A program made the position numbers and the translations under genes. Shown piece after piece: positions 25,706-33,714 of a stretch of 64,000 bases of DNA. Under the pieces are notes generated by a model. It was not told the origin of the DNA and made no database searches. It saw only the letters and a program-made list of their open reading frames with translations. The DNA is from Ruminococcaceae bacterium FB2012 (GTDB lineage: Bacteria; Bacillota; Clostridia; Oscillospirales; Ruminococcaceae). Position 1 is the stretch's first letter, and each line of letters starts with the position of its first letter. The stretch is taken from positions 1-64,000 of the forward strand of contig FMXS01000005.1 in NCBI GenBank assembly GCA_900104495.1, written 5' to 3'.

Positions 25706-26467
25706 ATGATATTTCATACATTCGGCAGCAGAGACAACAGCGTGATAGTACTGCTCCACGGGATGCTCACTCCCTGGCAGATCTGGGAGGACGCGATCGA
25801 GCATTTTTCCAAGGAGCATTTTGTCGTCGTGCCCGAACTGGACGCTCACACCGAGGATAAGCCCAGCAGTTTTGTTTCGGTTGAAGAGGAAGCAGAGAAG
25901 ATACGGAAGTATCTTACCGAAAACTTCGGCGGGGAGGTCTATGCTCTCTGCGGGCTTTCCATGGGCGGACGCATCGCCGCCACTGTGGCTGGCATGGAGG
26001 GCTTGAAGATAAGGGATCTCGTCCTTGACGGGGCGCCGCTGAAAAAACTCCCCGGGATACTGGCGGGCATCATGAAGAAAAGCTACATCAGCATCATTGC
26101 AAAATCGAAAAAGCGCGACCCGAAGGTCATCGAAAGCTGCAAGCGGGATTTTCTCCCGGAGCGGTATCACGAGTATTTTTTCAGGATCGCGGACAATATG
26201 GAGAACGACTCCATAGGCCGGATCCTTGACAGCGTGTTCAGCAGCTTTACTTTCAAGCCCTACGGCAAGGATATGAATATCCTTTTTATGCACGGCACCA
26301 AGGGCAACGAATCGGTGTCGAAGAAATGCGCGGTGAAAATGAAAGAGGCCAATCCTCAGACGGAGATACGCTGCTATGACGGCTATGCTCACGCCCGCCT
26401 TGCCTGCTTTGAGCCGAAAAAATGGGTCAGAGAGGTGTCGGAGTTCCTTGAGAAGTCCCGGGGATGA
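25706..26467 (+). CDS. Alpha/beta-hydrolase
   Basis: 253 residues from the ATG after CAAAGGAGAACAAAA; a longer frame to 25649 lacks a ribosome site. VIVLLHGMLTPWQIWEDA gives the oxyanion HG loop, and CGLSMGGR is the nucleophile elbow (GxSxG) with the serine near residue 92. The acid is likely in the FMHGTKGNE region and the histidine in YAHARL near the C-terminus. Cytoplasmic, no signal peptide. Substrate class unknown; lipases, thioesterases and peptidases all share this fold. It is monocistronic with its own promoter and terminator. Confidence 0.85.
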   Translation: MIFHTFGSRDNSVIVLLHGMLTPWQIWEDAIEHFSKEHFVVVPELDAHTEDKPSSFVSVEEEAEKIRKYLTENFGGEVYALCGLSMGGRIAATVAGMEGLKIRDLVLDGAPLKKLPGILAGIMKKSYISIIAKSKKRDPKVIESCKRDFLPERYHEYFFRIADNMENDSIGRILDSVFSSFTFKPYGKDMNILFMHGTKGNESVSKKCAVKMKEANPQTEIRCYDGYAHARLACFEPKKWVREVSEFLEKSRG

Positions 26468-26471
26468 TAAC

Positions 26472-26497
26472 AGTCCGAAATTTCGGACTGCTTTTCC
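26472..26497 (+). terminator. Terminator of the hydrolase gene
   Basis: Perfect palindrome AGTCCGAAATTTCGGACT followed by GCTTTTCC, directly after the stop codon. Confidence 0.75.
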
Positions 26498-26526
26498 TTG
26501 ACAGTCAGACCGCAATAAAGTATAAT
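26498..26526 (+). promoter_or_regulatory. Promoter of the TerB-BrxD-BrxHI operon
   Basis: TTGACA (26498-26503), 17 bp, TATAAT (26521-26526). It is a consensus-quality promoter starting one base after the preceding terminator. Confidence 0.85.
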
Positions 26527-26578
26527 AGTTATGTATAGGCTATCGTGACGGGAAGATCCCCGGCGGGGAGGTGAGGTC

Positions 26579-28393
26579 GTGAAATTAGCGGAGCTGACGG
26601 CTTACGCCGCCCGAAAGTACAATATCTGCGAGGAGTTCAGATGGCCTGAGCATCCCGGATTTTCCGTACTTTGTCATCCGCAGACCGGAAAACTCATCGC
26701 CCTGCTTATCAGACATTGGGACCCCGATCTGGGGGCAGAACTGGAATTCTGCGACCTCAGATGCGGAAACTCCGTACCGCCCCGGCCTTATCTTACCCGG
26801 CCTTTGCGCATGAAGGGCTCCGGCTGGAAATGCATATCCTTTGACAGACGCACCGAAAGGGAAGTGGTTTTCAGCCTGTTCGATAAGGCCGTCAGAGGTG
26901 GAGACCCTCACGGGTATAAAGTAGTGCTGGCGTCCCAGCTCCCACGGAAGGAGAGCGGCTACAAGGACACCGCACTGCCTTTCGCTTCCAGCAGCTACCG
27001 TCCGCAGAAGGAAAAACTGCCGGAGAAGCTCCGGGAGATGAAGCGGCTCTACGAATACGGACGGGAGACCGCGGAGGCCAAGGCAAGGAATTTTTACCGG
27101 CAGGCTGTCTTTATGAAGGACTACGAGGACGATCACCCCTGGTCGGGGGAGTTTGTCTGCTATTATCCCACCTATCACGATATGACTACCGATCAGCTCC
27201 GGGGGTATTTCAGCTGGCGCACCCGTCTGCGGAAGGGGGAGTTCCGGCCGATACCCGCTTCGGCGGCTTACATATACGTCTACGAGCTTCTAAACGGCAT
27301 TGGGGCCGATTCCCCGGAGGATGTCCTGCGGAAGCTGTCGGAGTTTGAAGCGGGCTATCTTGATTCCGGTATCGGGGACCAAAGGATGCGGGGCTATCTG
27401 CGGAGCTGGGCGCTGGAATATGCTGTGCTGAAGGGGCTGTCTCCCGAAGCCGTCAGAAATGCCGCCGATCCGGAAATGCTGAAAAGAGACGTTGCGCTGG
27501 ATATTCTCCGCAGCCCCGGAGAGCGTCCCGACGGAGAAGTGTTTGAGGCGCTGTGTGCTTTCGCTTTGGGAAAGCCTGCGGATTCTCCGGTGATAAAGTC
27601 CGGCCCGGAGCGCGGGATGAAGCTGTTCGCCGATGCCTGGCGCCGTGCGCTGGCGTATGAACGCCAGGGGACGGGCCTGTTTGAGCTTTGCTTCGGAAAG
27701 CCGGACGTCCGCAGGTGGATGCCTCTTTCCCACGCGGTCTACTATGAACGTTCCATTCCGGGGGACACCGAAGTGATCCTTAACGGCTGCCGAAGCTACA
27801 CCTGTAAAGACGGCCGCTGGACCGAGACCTCCTACGAGGCGTCGGCCTTTGACCGTGTGCTGTTCCGGGGCTTTATCCACGAAACGGACGCCCGCCTGCG
27901 CCGGTATCTGAAAACCGGGCGCTATCTGCGGGAGGACCCTTCGGACAGCTGGGCGATACCCTTTATCGACGCTGTCATCGAAGCGGACAGGCAGGCTTTG
28001 CTCGAAGCCAGCCGCCCGAAGATCACCATTGACCTTTCGGGGCTGGACAGGATACGCCGTGACGCGGCTGTGACCCGCGACAGCCTTCTTATCGAAGAAG
28101 AGCCCGACGAGCCCGCGGAAGGATCCCTTCCCGATACGGAGCCGGAAGAATGCGGTCTCCCGCTGAACGGGGTGCAGATAAAGCTCCTTCGGACGCTGCT
28201 GCGGGGCGGCGACCCGTCGGATATACTCAAAGCGGAGCATCTGATGCCCTCCGTTGCCGCCGACGAGATCAGCGAGGCGCTGTTCGACGAATTCGGGGAC
28301 ACGGTCATTGTCTGCGAGGACGACAGGCTCTCGCTTATGGAGGATTACATCGAAGAATTGGAGCAAATGCTCGGAGGAAACAAAAATGGATGA
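26579..28393 (+). CDS. TerB-N / TerB-C domain protein
   Basis: 604 residues with GTG start at 26579, supported by GGGGAGGTGAGG immediately upstream. The central part (MKRLYEYGRETAEAKARNFY ... YFSWRTRLRKGEF, AAYIYVYELLNGIG) is the TerB-N signature, and the C-terminal 200 residues (LNGVQIKLLRTLLRGGD ... EISEALFDEFGDTVIVCEDD) the TerB-C region. Such proteins come from the wider tellurite-resistance/TerB conflict network and often accompany ATPases and helicases in defence loci. No catalytic motif is visible, so it is probably a scaffold or sensor. Its end overlaps the next gene by 8 bp, which implies coupled translation and a stoichiometric complex. Confidence 0.85.
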   Translation: MKLAELTAYAARKYNICEEFRWPEHPGFSVLCHPQTGKLIALLIRHWDPDLGAELEFCDLRCGNSVPPRPYLTRPLRMKGSGWKCISFDRRTEREVVFSLFDKAVRGGDPHGYKVVLASQLPRKESGYKDTALPFASSSYRPQKEKLPEKLREMKRLYEYGRETAEAKARNFYRQAVFMKDYEDDHPWSGEFVCYYPTYHDMTTDQLRGYFSWRTRLRKGEFRPIPASAAYIYVYELLNGIGADSPEDVLRKLSEFEAGYLDSGIGDQRMRGYLRSWALEYAVLKGLSPEAVRNAADPEMLKRDVALDILRSPGERPDGEVFEALCAFALGKPADSPVIKSGPERGMKLFADAWRRALAYERQGTGLFELCFGKPDVRRWMPLSHAVYYERSIPGDTEVILNGCRSYTCKDGRWTETSYEASAFDRVLFRGFIHETDARLRRYLKTGRYLREDPSDSWAIPFIDAVIEADRQALLEASRPKITIDLSGLDRIRRDAAVTRDSLLIEEEPDEPAEGSLPDTEPEECGLPLNGVQIKLLRTLLRGGDPSDILKAEHLMPSVAADEISEALFDEFGDTVIVCEDDRLSLMEDYIEELEQMLGGNKNG

Positions 28394-29714
28394 ACAGAAA
28401 AAAGTGCCCAGGCGGATCTCACAGACCGTGCTGAATTCTCTGAAAGGCGGCGTGGTGCCGAGGATCGGTCTGCCATATATAACGGTGGGACGCAGGAGCG
28501 AGATCGAAGCCCTGCTCCACGATGTGGACATCATCTCCGAGGGAGGAGCCTCCTTCCGTTTTATCGTGGGACGCTACGGCAGCGGAAAGAGCTTTCTGCT
28601 TCAAACGATACGGAGCTATGCCATGGACCGTGGCTTTATCGTGGCGGACGCCGATCTCTCCCCCGAGCGGAGATTACAGGGGACCAAAGGACAGGGGCTT
28701 GCCACCTATCGGGAGCTGATCTCCAATCTTTCCACCAAGACCAAGCCGGAGGGCGGCGCGCTGACACTTCTCCTTGACCGCTGGATAAGCGCAGTACAGA
28801 GCGAAGCGGTGCAGGAGACAGGACTTGCTCCCGGCGACCCGGCTCTCACCGCCGCCGCAGACAGGAAGATATACGCCGTGACAGCTTCGGTCAGCGAGCT
28901 TGTCCACGGGTTTGAGTTTGCAAGGCTCCTGTCGGCGTACTATCAGGCCTATGTGAACGGAGACGATCTGACCAAGGCCAAAGTGGTGCGCTGGTTCCGG
29001 GGGGAGTATGCTCTGAAAAGCGAGGCCAAGGAGGCTTTAGGCGTAAACATCATCATTACCGACGAGGACTGGTATGACTATCTGAAGCTATTTGCCGTTT
29101 TCTTCCGGCTGGCGGGCTACAAGGGCATGATGATAATGATAGACGAACTGGTGAACATCTACAAGATACCCCACACCGTCACAAGGCAGTACAACTACGA
29201 AAAGCTGCTTACCATGTATAACGACACTCTCCAGGGCAAGGCCAGGTATCTCGGCGTACTTATGGGATGCACTCCCCAGGCTCTTGAGGACAAGCGCCGG
29301 GGCATATACAGCTACGAAGCCCTTCGCTCAAGGCTGGCGGAGGGGCGTTTCTCAAAGCCCGGAGCAAGAGACCTGCTGGCGCCGGTGATCCGGCTGGAGG
29401 CCCTTACCGCCGAGGAGATGCTGGTGCTCTGCGAGAAGCTGGCAGGAATGCACTCCGACCTTTACGGCTACGGCAGGAAGGTCACCACCGAGGAACTGGC
29501 GGGATTCATCAAAACGGAATACTCCCGCATCGGTGCCGATCAGAACATCACTCCCCGGGAGGTCATCCGGGATTTCATAGAACTGCTGGACCTTTTGTAT
29601 CAGCATCCCGATACGGACATAGCCTCGCTGCTGGGCTCGGAGGAATTCAGCTACGCCAAGTCCGAGGCTGTTTCCGACGAAACGGATGCCGGCTATGCGG
29701 AGTTTAAGATATGA
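28386..29714 (+). CDS. brxD: BrxD-like P-loop ATPase (DUF2791)
   Basis: 442 residues from the ATG in CAAAAATGGATGA, with CGGAGGAAAC upstream; a longer frame runs back inside the TerB gene and is ignored. Walker A GRYGSGKS is at 62-69 and Walker B GMMIMIDELVNIYK near 235-247; VGRRSEI and RDLLAPVIRLEALT are further ATPase features. This is the DUF2791 / BrxD family, an ATPase that accompanies the BrxHI helicase in type 2 BREX phage-resistance loci. Here no pglX methylase, pglZ or brxC is present, only TerB and the helicase. It is likely a phage or plasmid defence component; the symbol is by family resemblance. Confidence 0.82.
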   Translation: MDEQKKVPRRISQTVLNSLKGGVVPRIGLPYITVGRRSEIEALLHDVDIISEGGASFRFIVGRYGSGKSFLLQTIRSYAMDRGFIVADADLSPERRLQGTKGQGLATYRELISNLSTKTKPEGGALTLLLDRWISAVQSEAVQETGLAPGDPALTAAADRKIYAVTASVSELVHGFEFARLLSAYYQAYVNGDDLTKAKVVRWFRGEYALKSEAKEALGVNIIITDEDWYDYLKLFAVFFRLAGYKGMMIMIDELVNIYKIPHTVTRQYNYEKLLTMYNDTLQGKARYLGVLMGCTPQALEDKRRGIYSYEALRSRLAEGRFSKPGARDLLAPVIRLEALTAEEMLVLCEKLAGMHSDLYGYGRKVTTEELAGFIKTEYSRIGADQNITPREVIRDFIELLDLLYQHPDTDIASLLGSEEFSYAKSEAVSDETDAGYAEFKI

Positions 29715-31951
29715 ACGTATTTGAACGCTATTCTCCCTTTATACAGGACTACATATACCGCTCCGGCTGGAACAGCCTGCGGGTCGTTCAGAACGCGGCC
29801 GGGGATGCGATCTTCGGCACGGACAAGAATGTGCTGCTCTGCGCTTCCACCGCCTCCGGCAAGACCGAGGCGGCCTTCTTTCCCATACTCTCATTGCTGG
29901 ACGAGGACCCTTCAAAGACCGTGGGAGTGCTTTACATCGCTCCGCTGAAAGCCCTTATCAACGACCAGTTCGGACGCCTCGGAGAGCTTTGCGAGGAAGA
30001 AGGCATAGCCGTTACCCGCTGGCACGGCGACGCGGCTCAGTCCAAAAAGCGCAAGCTGCTGAAAAAGCCCTCGGGCATACTTCAGATAACTCCCGAATCC
30101 CTGGAGTCCCTGATGATAAACAAGCATATGGAGATACCCTCGCTTTTCGGGGACCTTCGGTTCATCGTCATTGACGAGATACATTCTCTGCTCCGCGGAG
30201 ACCGCGGCTTGCAGACCTTCTGCCTTATCCAGCGGCTTTGCCGGCTGGCGGGGTGCAGCCCCCGGAGAGTCGGGCTTTCCGCCACCATAGGCGACCCGGT
30301 GCTGGCGGGACAGTTCCTCGGGGCGGGCAGCGGACGTGACACGGTCATCCCGGAGTTTGACGGCGGACAGGAGATCTGGCGGCTGTCAATGGAGCATTTC
30401 TACAACTCCGCTCCCCAGGCGGACGAGGGAAAGGACATTCCCGGCGGTACGCCGCCGTCGGAGCAGCCCACAGACACCGCTCCCGAAGCCGCCGATCCCG
30501 GCATGGGATATATCTTCGAGCATACCAAGGGCAGGAAATGTCTGATATTCACCAACTCCCGTGAGGAATGCGAGGCGGTCTGCCAGAGCCTGCGGCAGTA
30601 CTGCGAGGCAAAGGGTGAGCCGGACAGGTTTCTGATACACCACGGGAATCTTTCGGCCTCCTACCGCGAAAGCGCCGAGGAGGAAATGAAGGACGACGAT
30701 TCGATGATGTCGGTCTGCGCCACTGCGACTCTTGAACTGGGCATCGACGTGGGCCGTCTGGAGCGGGCCTTCCAGGTAGACGCGCCCTATACCGTTTCCG
30801 GCTTTTTACAGCGCATGGGACGCACCGGCCGCCGGGGCGACCCCTCTGAAATGTGGTTCGTCATGCGGGAGGATCATCAGGAAGCCCGTGCTATGCTGCC
30901 GGACAGCATCCCCTGGTATCTGATACAGGGCATCGCGCTGGTGCAGCTCTACATCGAGGAGCGCTTCGTGGAGCCTCCCCGCACCGACCGTCTGCCTTAC
31001 AGCCTTCTGTATCATCAGACCATGAGCACCCTTGCCTCTCACGGAGAGATGACTCCCGGCGAGCTGGCCTCGCGGGTGCTGACCCTTAACTGCTTCCGAA
31101 GGATAACGCAGGACGATTACCGCCTGCTGCTGCGGTATCTTATAGAGCGCGACCATATCATCCGCACCGAGAACGGCGGGCTGATATTGGGCCTTACCGG
31201 CGAGAGGATAGTATCGAACTACAAGTTCTATGCGGTCTTTCAGGAGAACGTGGAATACACCGTCCGTTCCGGCTCGGAGCAGCTGGGGACCATCGTCAAG
31301 CCGCCCCCGATAGGCGACAAGATCGCCATTGCGGGCCGTGTATGGGTGGTGGAGGAAGTGGACCACAAGCGCCGCGAGGTGTTCTGCACCCTGGTCAAGG
31401 GTAACATCCCGGCCTATTTCGGAGACGTGCCCGGGGATATCCACACCCGGATAATGGAGCGGATGTACCGTGTTCTCAGCGAGGATAAGTCTTATCCCTA
31501 TCTGATGCGCCACGCGGTCTGCCGCCTTGCGGAGGCAAGGGAGACCTTCCGCAAGTCGCTGATGTCCGAGCGTCCTCTCGTCCATCTGGGCGGGAAGATA
31601 TGGGCGCTTTTCCCTTGGGTGGGCACCTATGCTTTCCTTGCAATGGAGCGCTTTCTGAAACTCCGATGCGGGCAGAGGTTACAGCTGAAAGGCCTGCAGT
31701 CCTCGCGGCCTTACTATATGCAGTTCACCATGCAGGTCAGCGAAGCGGATTTTTACGAGATCCTCTGCGACGAGGCCGTCAAGGACTTCGACCCTCTCGA
31801 ACTGGTCTATCCGAAAGAAGTGCCCGTGTTTGAGAAGTACGACGAGTACGTCCCGCCGGAGCTGGTCCGCAAGGGCTTTGCCTGCGGCATACTTGACATC
31901 GAAGATATGAAGCGCCGTATCCTCAGCTGGAAAAAGTTCGCGGAGGAATGA
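29711..31951 (+). CDS. brxHI: Lhr/BrxHI-like DEAD/H-box helicase
   Basis: 746 residues; start overlaps the BrxD stop (ATGA). Motif I is LCASTASGKTE (residues 43-53), Ia APLKALINDQ, motif II VIDEIHS, motif III SAT, and motif VI QRMGRTGRRGD, so both RecA domains are complete. The C-terminal 300 residues contain the winged-helix and accessory region of Lhr-like helicases. Family knowledge: BrxHI helicases work with BrxD in BREX type 2. The three-gene order TerB, ATPase, helicase with overlaps suggests one complex that acts on incoming DNA. No nuclease motif was noticed in the operon. Confidence 0.88.
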   Translation: MNVFERYSPFIQDYIYRSGWNSLRVVQNAAGDAIFGTDKNVLLCASTASGKTEAAFFPILSLLDEDPSKTVGVLYIAPLKALINDQFGRLGELCEEEGIAVTRWHGDAAQSKKRKLLKKPSGILQITPESLESLMINKHMEIPSLFGDLRFIVIDEIHSLLRGDRGLQTFCLIQRLCRLAGCSPRRVGLSATIGDPVLAGQFLGAGSGRDTVIPEFDGGQEIWRLSMEHFYNSAPQADEGKDIPGGTPPSEQPTDTAPEAADPGMGYIFEHTKGRKCLIFTNSREECEAVCQSLRQYCEAKGEPDRFLIHHGNLSASYRESAEEEMKDDDSMMSVCATATLELGIDVGRLERAFQVDAPYTVSGFLQRMGRTGRRGDPSEMWFVMREDHQEARAMLPDSIPWYLIQGIALVQLYIEERFVEPPRTDRLPYSLLYHQTMSTLASHGEMTPGELASRVLTLNCFRRITQDDYRLLLRYLIERDHIIRTENGGLILGLTGERIVSNYKFYAVFQENVEYTVRSGSEQLGTIVKPPPIGDKIAIAGRVWVVEEVDHKRREVFCTLVKGNIPAYFGDVPGDIHTRIMERMYRVLSEDKSYPYLMRHAVCRLAEARETFRKSLMSERPLVHLGGKIWALFPWVGTYAFLAMERFLKLRCGQRLQLKGLQSSRPYYMQFTMQVSEADFYEILCDEAVKDFDPLELVYPKEVPVFEKYDEYVPPELVRKGFACGILDIEDMKRRILSWKKFAEE

Positions 31952-31960
31952 CCGCACAAA

Positions 31961-32032
31961 AAAAGAAGAAAGAATAACATAAAAACGGAAGCGCACACCT
32001 TTGATATTCGTTATTCTTTCTTCTTAATTTTT
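31961..32032. terminator. Bidirectional terminator between convergent genes
   Basis: AAGAAGAAAGAATAAC (31963-31978) pairs perfectly with GTTATTCTTTCTTCTT (32010-32025) across a 31-base loop, with A-run outside on the left and T-run on the right. It separates the helicase and the lipid kinase genes. Confidence 0.8.
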
Positions 32033-32044
32033 TGCGTCAGAGTC

Positions 32045-32854
32045 TTACAGCTCTGCTTTGTATTCGGTCACGTTAAGGACGGTCTCGCCGTCGTACATTG
32101 CGGCGCAGGGGCGGGAGAATTTCACCCGGACCTTTCTGCCGGTGAGTATCGTGACGATATCCTTGTGCTTGACGTGCTCGCCCTCAAAGAAGGAGGGGAA
32201 CATTTTCAGCACCTTCAGCCTTGACTTGCAGGCGGTGATGACCACCGTCAGCTGATCCGAGCTGCGGTCCTGATCGGGAGCCGATTTCAGACCGCCGCCG
32301 TAATAGCGGCCCTTCATGGTGGGGGCCATCCAGACGTTGTCGAATCGGTATTTCTTGCCGTCCACCTCGACGAGAGCGTTGCGGGGGCTGAATTTGTAAA
32401 GCATCCCTTTTACGGCAATGCCGGCGTAATTGATCTTTTTGTTGGGCTTTTTGGCGCGGATCTTGTCGGCCTCCTCACAGCAGAAGCCGTCGATGCCCAT
32501 AGCCATATTGTTGATGAATTTGAACTTCTTTCCCTTCACCGTCACGGTGGGGAGATCGGTCAGATAGGGATTGAGCAGGACTTCCTTGCCCGCCTCCTCG
32601 CCGATGTCGTGGAGGAAATCGTTGCCGCTGCCGTTGCCGTAGATGTAGACGTTGTTTTTCAGCTTTGAGAGATCGACGTGATTGATAAACCAGCTTATGG
32701 TGCCGTCGCCGCCGATAAGCACGGCTTCATCCTCAGCTTTCAGACCGTCAAAGAATTTCTGATAGTCGATCCTCGCGGCGTTGATGAGCTTGGTCCCGGG
32801 GATCTTGACTTTGATACCGTTGTTTGCCAGCGGATTGTAAAGATAGTATTTCAC
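32045..32854 (-). CDS. Diacylglycerol/lipid kinase family protein
   Basis: About 269 residues. LIGGDGTISWFINHV is the GGDGT ATP-binding motif of DAGK-type kinases and GNGSGNDFLHDI the second conserved motif; PDQDRSSDQLTVVI is a further family region. These enzymes phosphorylate diacylglycerol or other lipids at the membrane surface. Two GTG starts are possible: at 32854 (first residues MKYYLYNPLANNG), with AAGGAG 8 bases away, and nine bases further upstream at 32863, where that site would be too close. I choose 32854. It stands alone, convergent with the helicase. Confidence 0.88.
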   Translation of the reverse strand: MKYYLYNPLANNGIKVKIPGTKLINAARIDYQKFFDGLKAEDEAVLIGGDGTISWFINHVDLSKLKNNVYIYGNGSGNDFLHDIGEEAGKEVLLNPYLTDLPTVTVKGKKFKFINNMAMGIDGFCCEEADKIRAKKPNKKINYAGIAVKGMLYKFSPRNALVEVDGKKYRFDNVWMAPTMKGRYYGGGLKSAPDQDRSSDQLTVVITACKSRLKVLKMFPSFFEGEHVKHKDIVTILTGRKVRVKFSRPCAAMYDGETVLNVTEYKAEL

Positions 32855-33087
32855 CTTCAGCACTCCTTTTCGTAACAGGTGTTTACACTGCTGATTATAC
32901 CATATCCCTTCCGATACGTCAATCCTGCGGGCTTAAATTTTTCGGCTGCGGTCGGAGAAGACCTGCGAATATTTGTAAAAGCTCCGGGCTGTCAGCACGT
33001 AATTACAAATGATTCTGATGTCGTACAAATGTCATTCGGATGTTCGGAAATTGTCATCAATGGTATACCACTATTTTGCAAACGGCC

Positions 33088-33116
33088 TTGATTTTTACAG
33101 TGATATATGTTATAAT
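33088..33116 (+). promoter_or_regulatory. Promoter giving a very long leader for the M4/vWA gene
   Basis: TTGATT (33088-33093), 17 bp, TATAAT (33111-33116). The next coding start is at 33715, so the transcript would carry about 590 nt of untranslated sequence made mostly of three kinds of repeat. I found no coding frame in the leader. Confidence 0.7.
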
Positions 33117-33160
33117 AGATTTACAAAATTATTAACATTCTCACAAGACTTATGCTTCGG

Positions 33161-33250
33161 AGGCAGGGGCGTGCCCCTGGTCCGAGCGCGGACGGCGGCA
33201 GGGGCGTGCCCCTGGTCCGAGCGCAGACGGCGGCAGGGGCGTGCCCCTGC
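33161..33250 (+). repeat. Three 35-bp tandem units with GC-rich palindromes
   Basis: CAGGGGC-GT-GCCCCTG occurs at 33164-33179, 33199-33214 and 33234-33249, exactly 35 bp apart, joined by GTCCGAGCGCGGACGGCGG-like linkers that themselves contain short inverted repeats. In RNA each would form a strong hairpin. Confidence 0.9.
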
Positions 33251-33334
33251 ACCCAATGCCGCCTATTTATAGTGTGTGCGGGCGGCAAAGATTGATGAAC
33301 GGCGGGGTCGAACAAAAGCGGTAAACCCACCAAC

Positions 33335-33552
33335 GAACCAACGCAGTTAAGGATCAAGCGAGCCAACGCAGTTAAGAACCAAGCGAACCAACGCAGTTAA
33401 GAACCAAACGAGCCAACGCAGTTAAGAATCATACGAGCCAACGCAGTTAAGGATCATACGAACCAACGCAGTTAAGAATCAAGCGAACCAACGCAGTTAA
33501 GAACCAAGCGAGCCAACGCAGTTAAGAATCAAGCGAACCAACGTTTCAAGAA
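33335..33552 (+). repeat. Eight and a half 25-bp tandem repeats
   Basis: The core CCAACGCAGTTAAG appears eight times with a 25-bp period; the remaining bases vary as GA(A/T)/GAA + C(A/C)AAGCGA(A/G). A ninth, degenerate unit reads CCAACGTTTCAAGAATGCGA. The period is not a multiple of three, so it is not an in-frame protein repeat. There are no unique spacers, so it is not CRISPR. Confidence 0.92.
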
Positions 33553-33639
33553 TGCGAGTGTCCAAGCTACATAACGAAAAGCCGTAAGCGACGCGGTGTC
33601 TCTGTTTCATCACGAAACAAACCCAAGCGCCCAAAGGGC

Positions 33640-33701
33640 GCGCAGCGTGAACTAAAAAACGCGCAGCGTGAACTAAAAAAAGCGCAGCGTGAACTAAAAA
33701 A
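33640..33701 (+). repeat. Three 20-21 bp repeats ending at the ribosome site
   Basis: GCGCAGCGTGAACTAAAAAA at 33640-33659, 33661-33680 and 33682-33701. The last A-run runs directly into AGGAGG (33701-33706), nine bases before the ATG. Their position suggests an effect on translation initiation of the M4/vWA gene. Confidence 0.9.
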
Positions 33702-33714
33702 GGAGGAATATGCC

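Noticed and set aside
26579..31951. Calling the module a full BREX or DISARM system
   Set aside because: No methylase, PglZ, BrxC/PglY or phospholipase-D gene is present; only the ATPase and helicase match BREX accessory families.
33335..33552. Regular 25-bp repeats that could be read as a CRISPR array
   Set aside because: The repeats are directly tandem with only a few variable bases and no unique spacers of 30 bp or so; no cas genes nearby.
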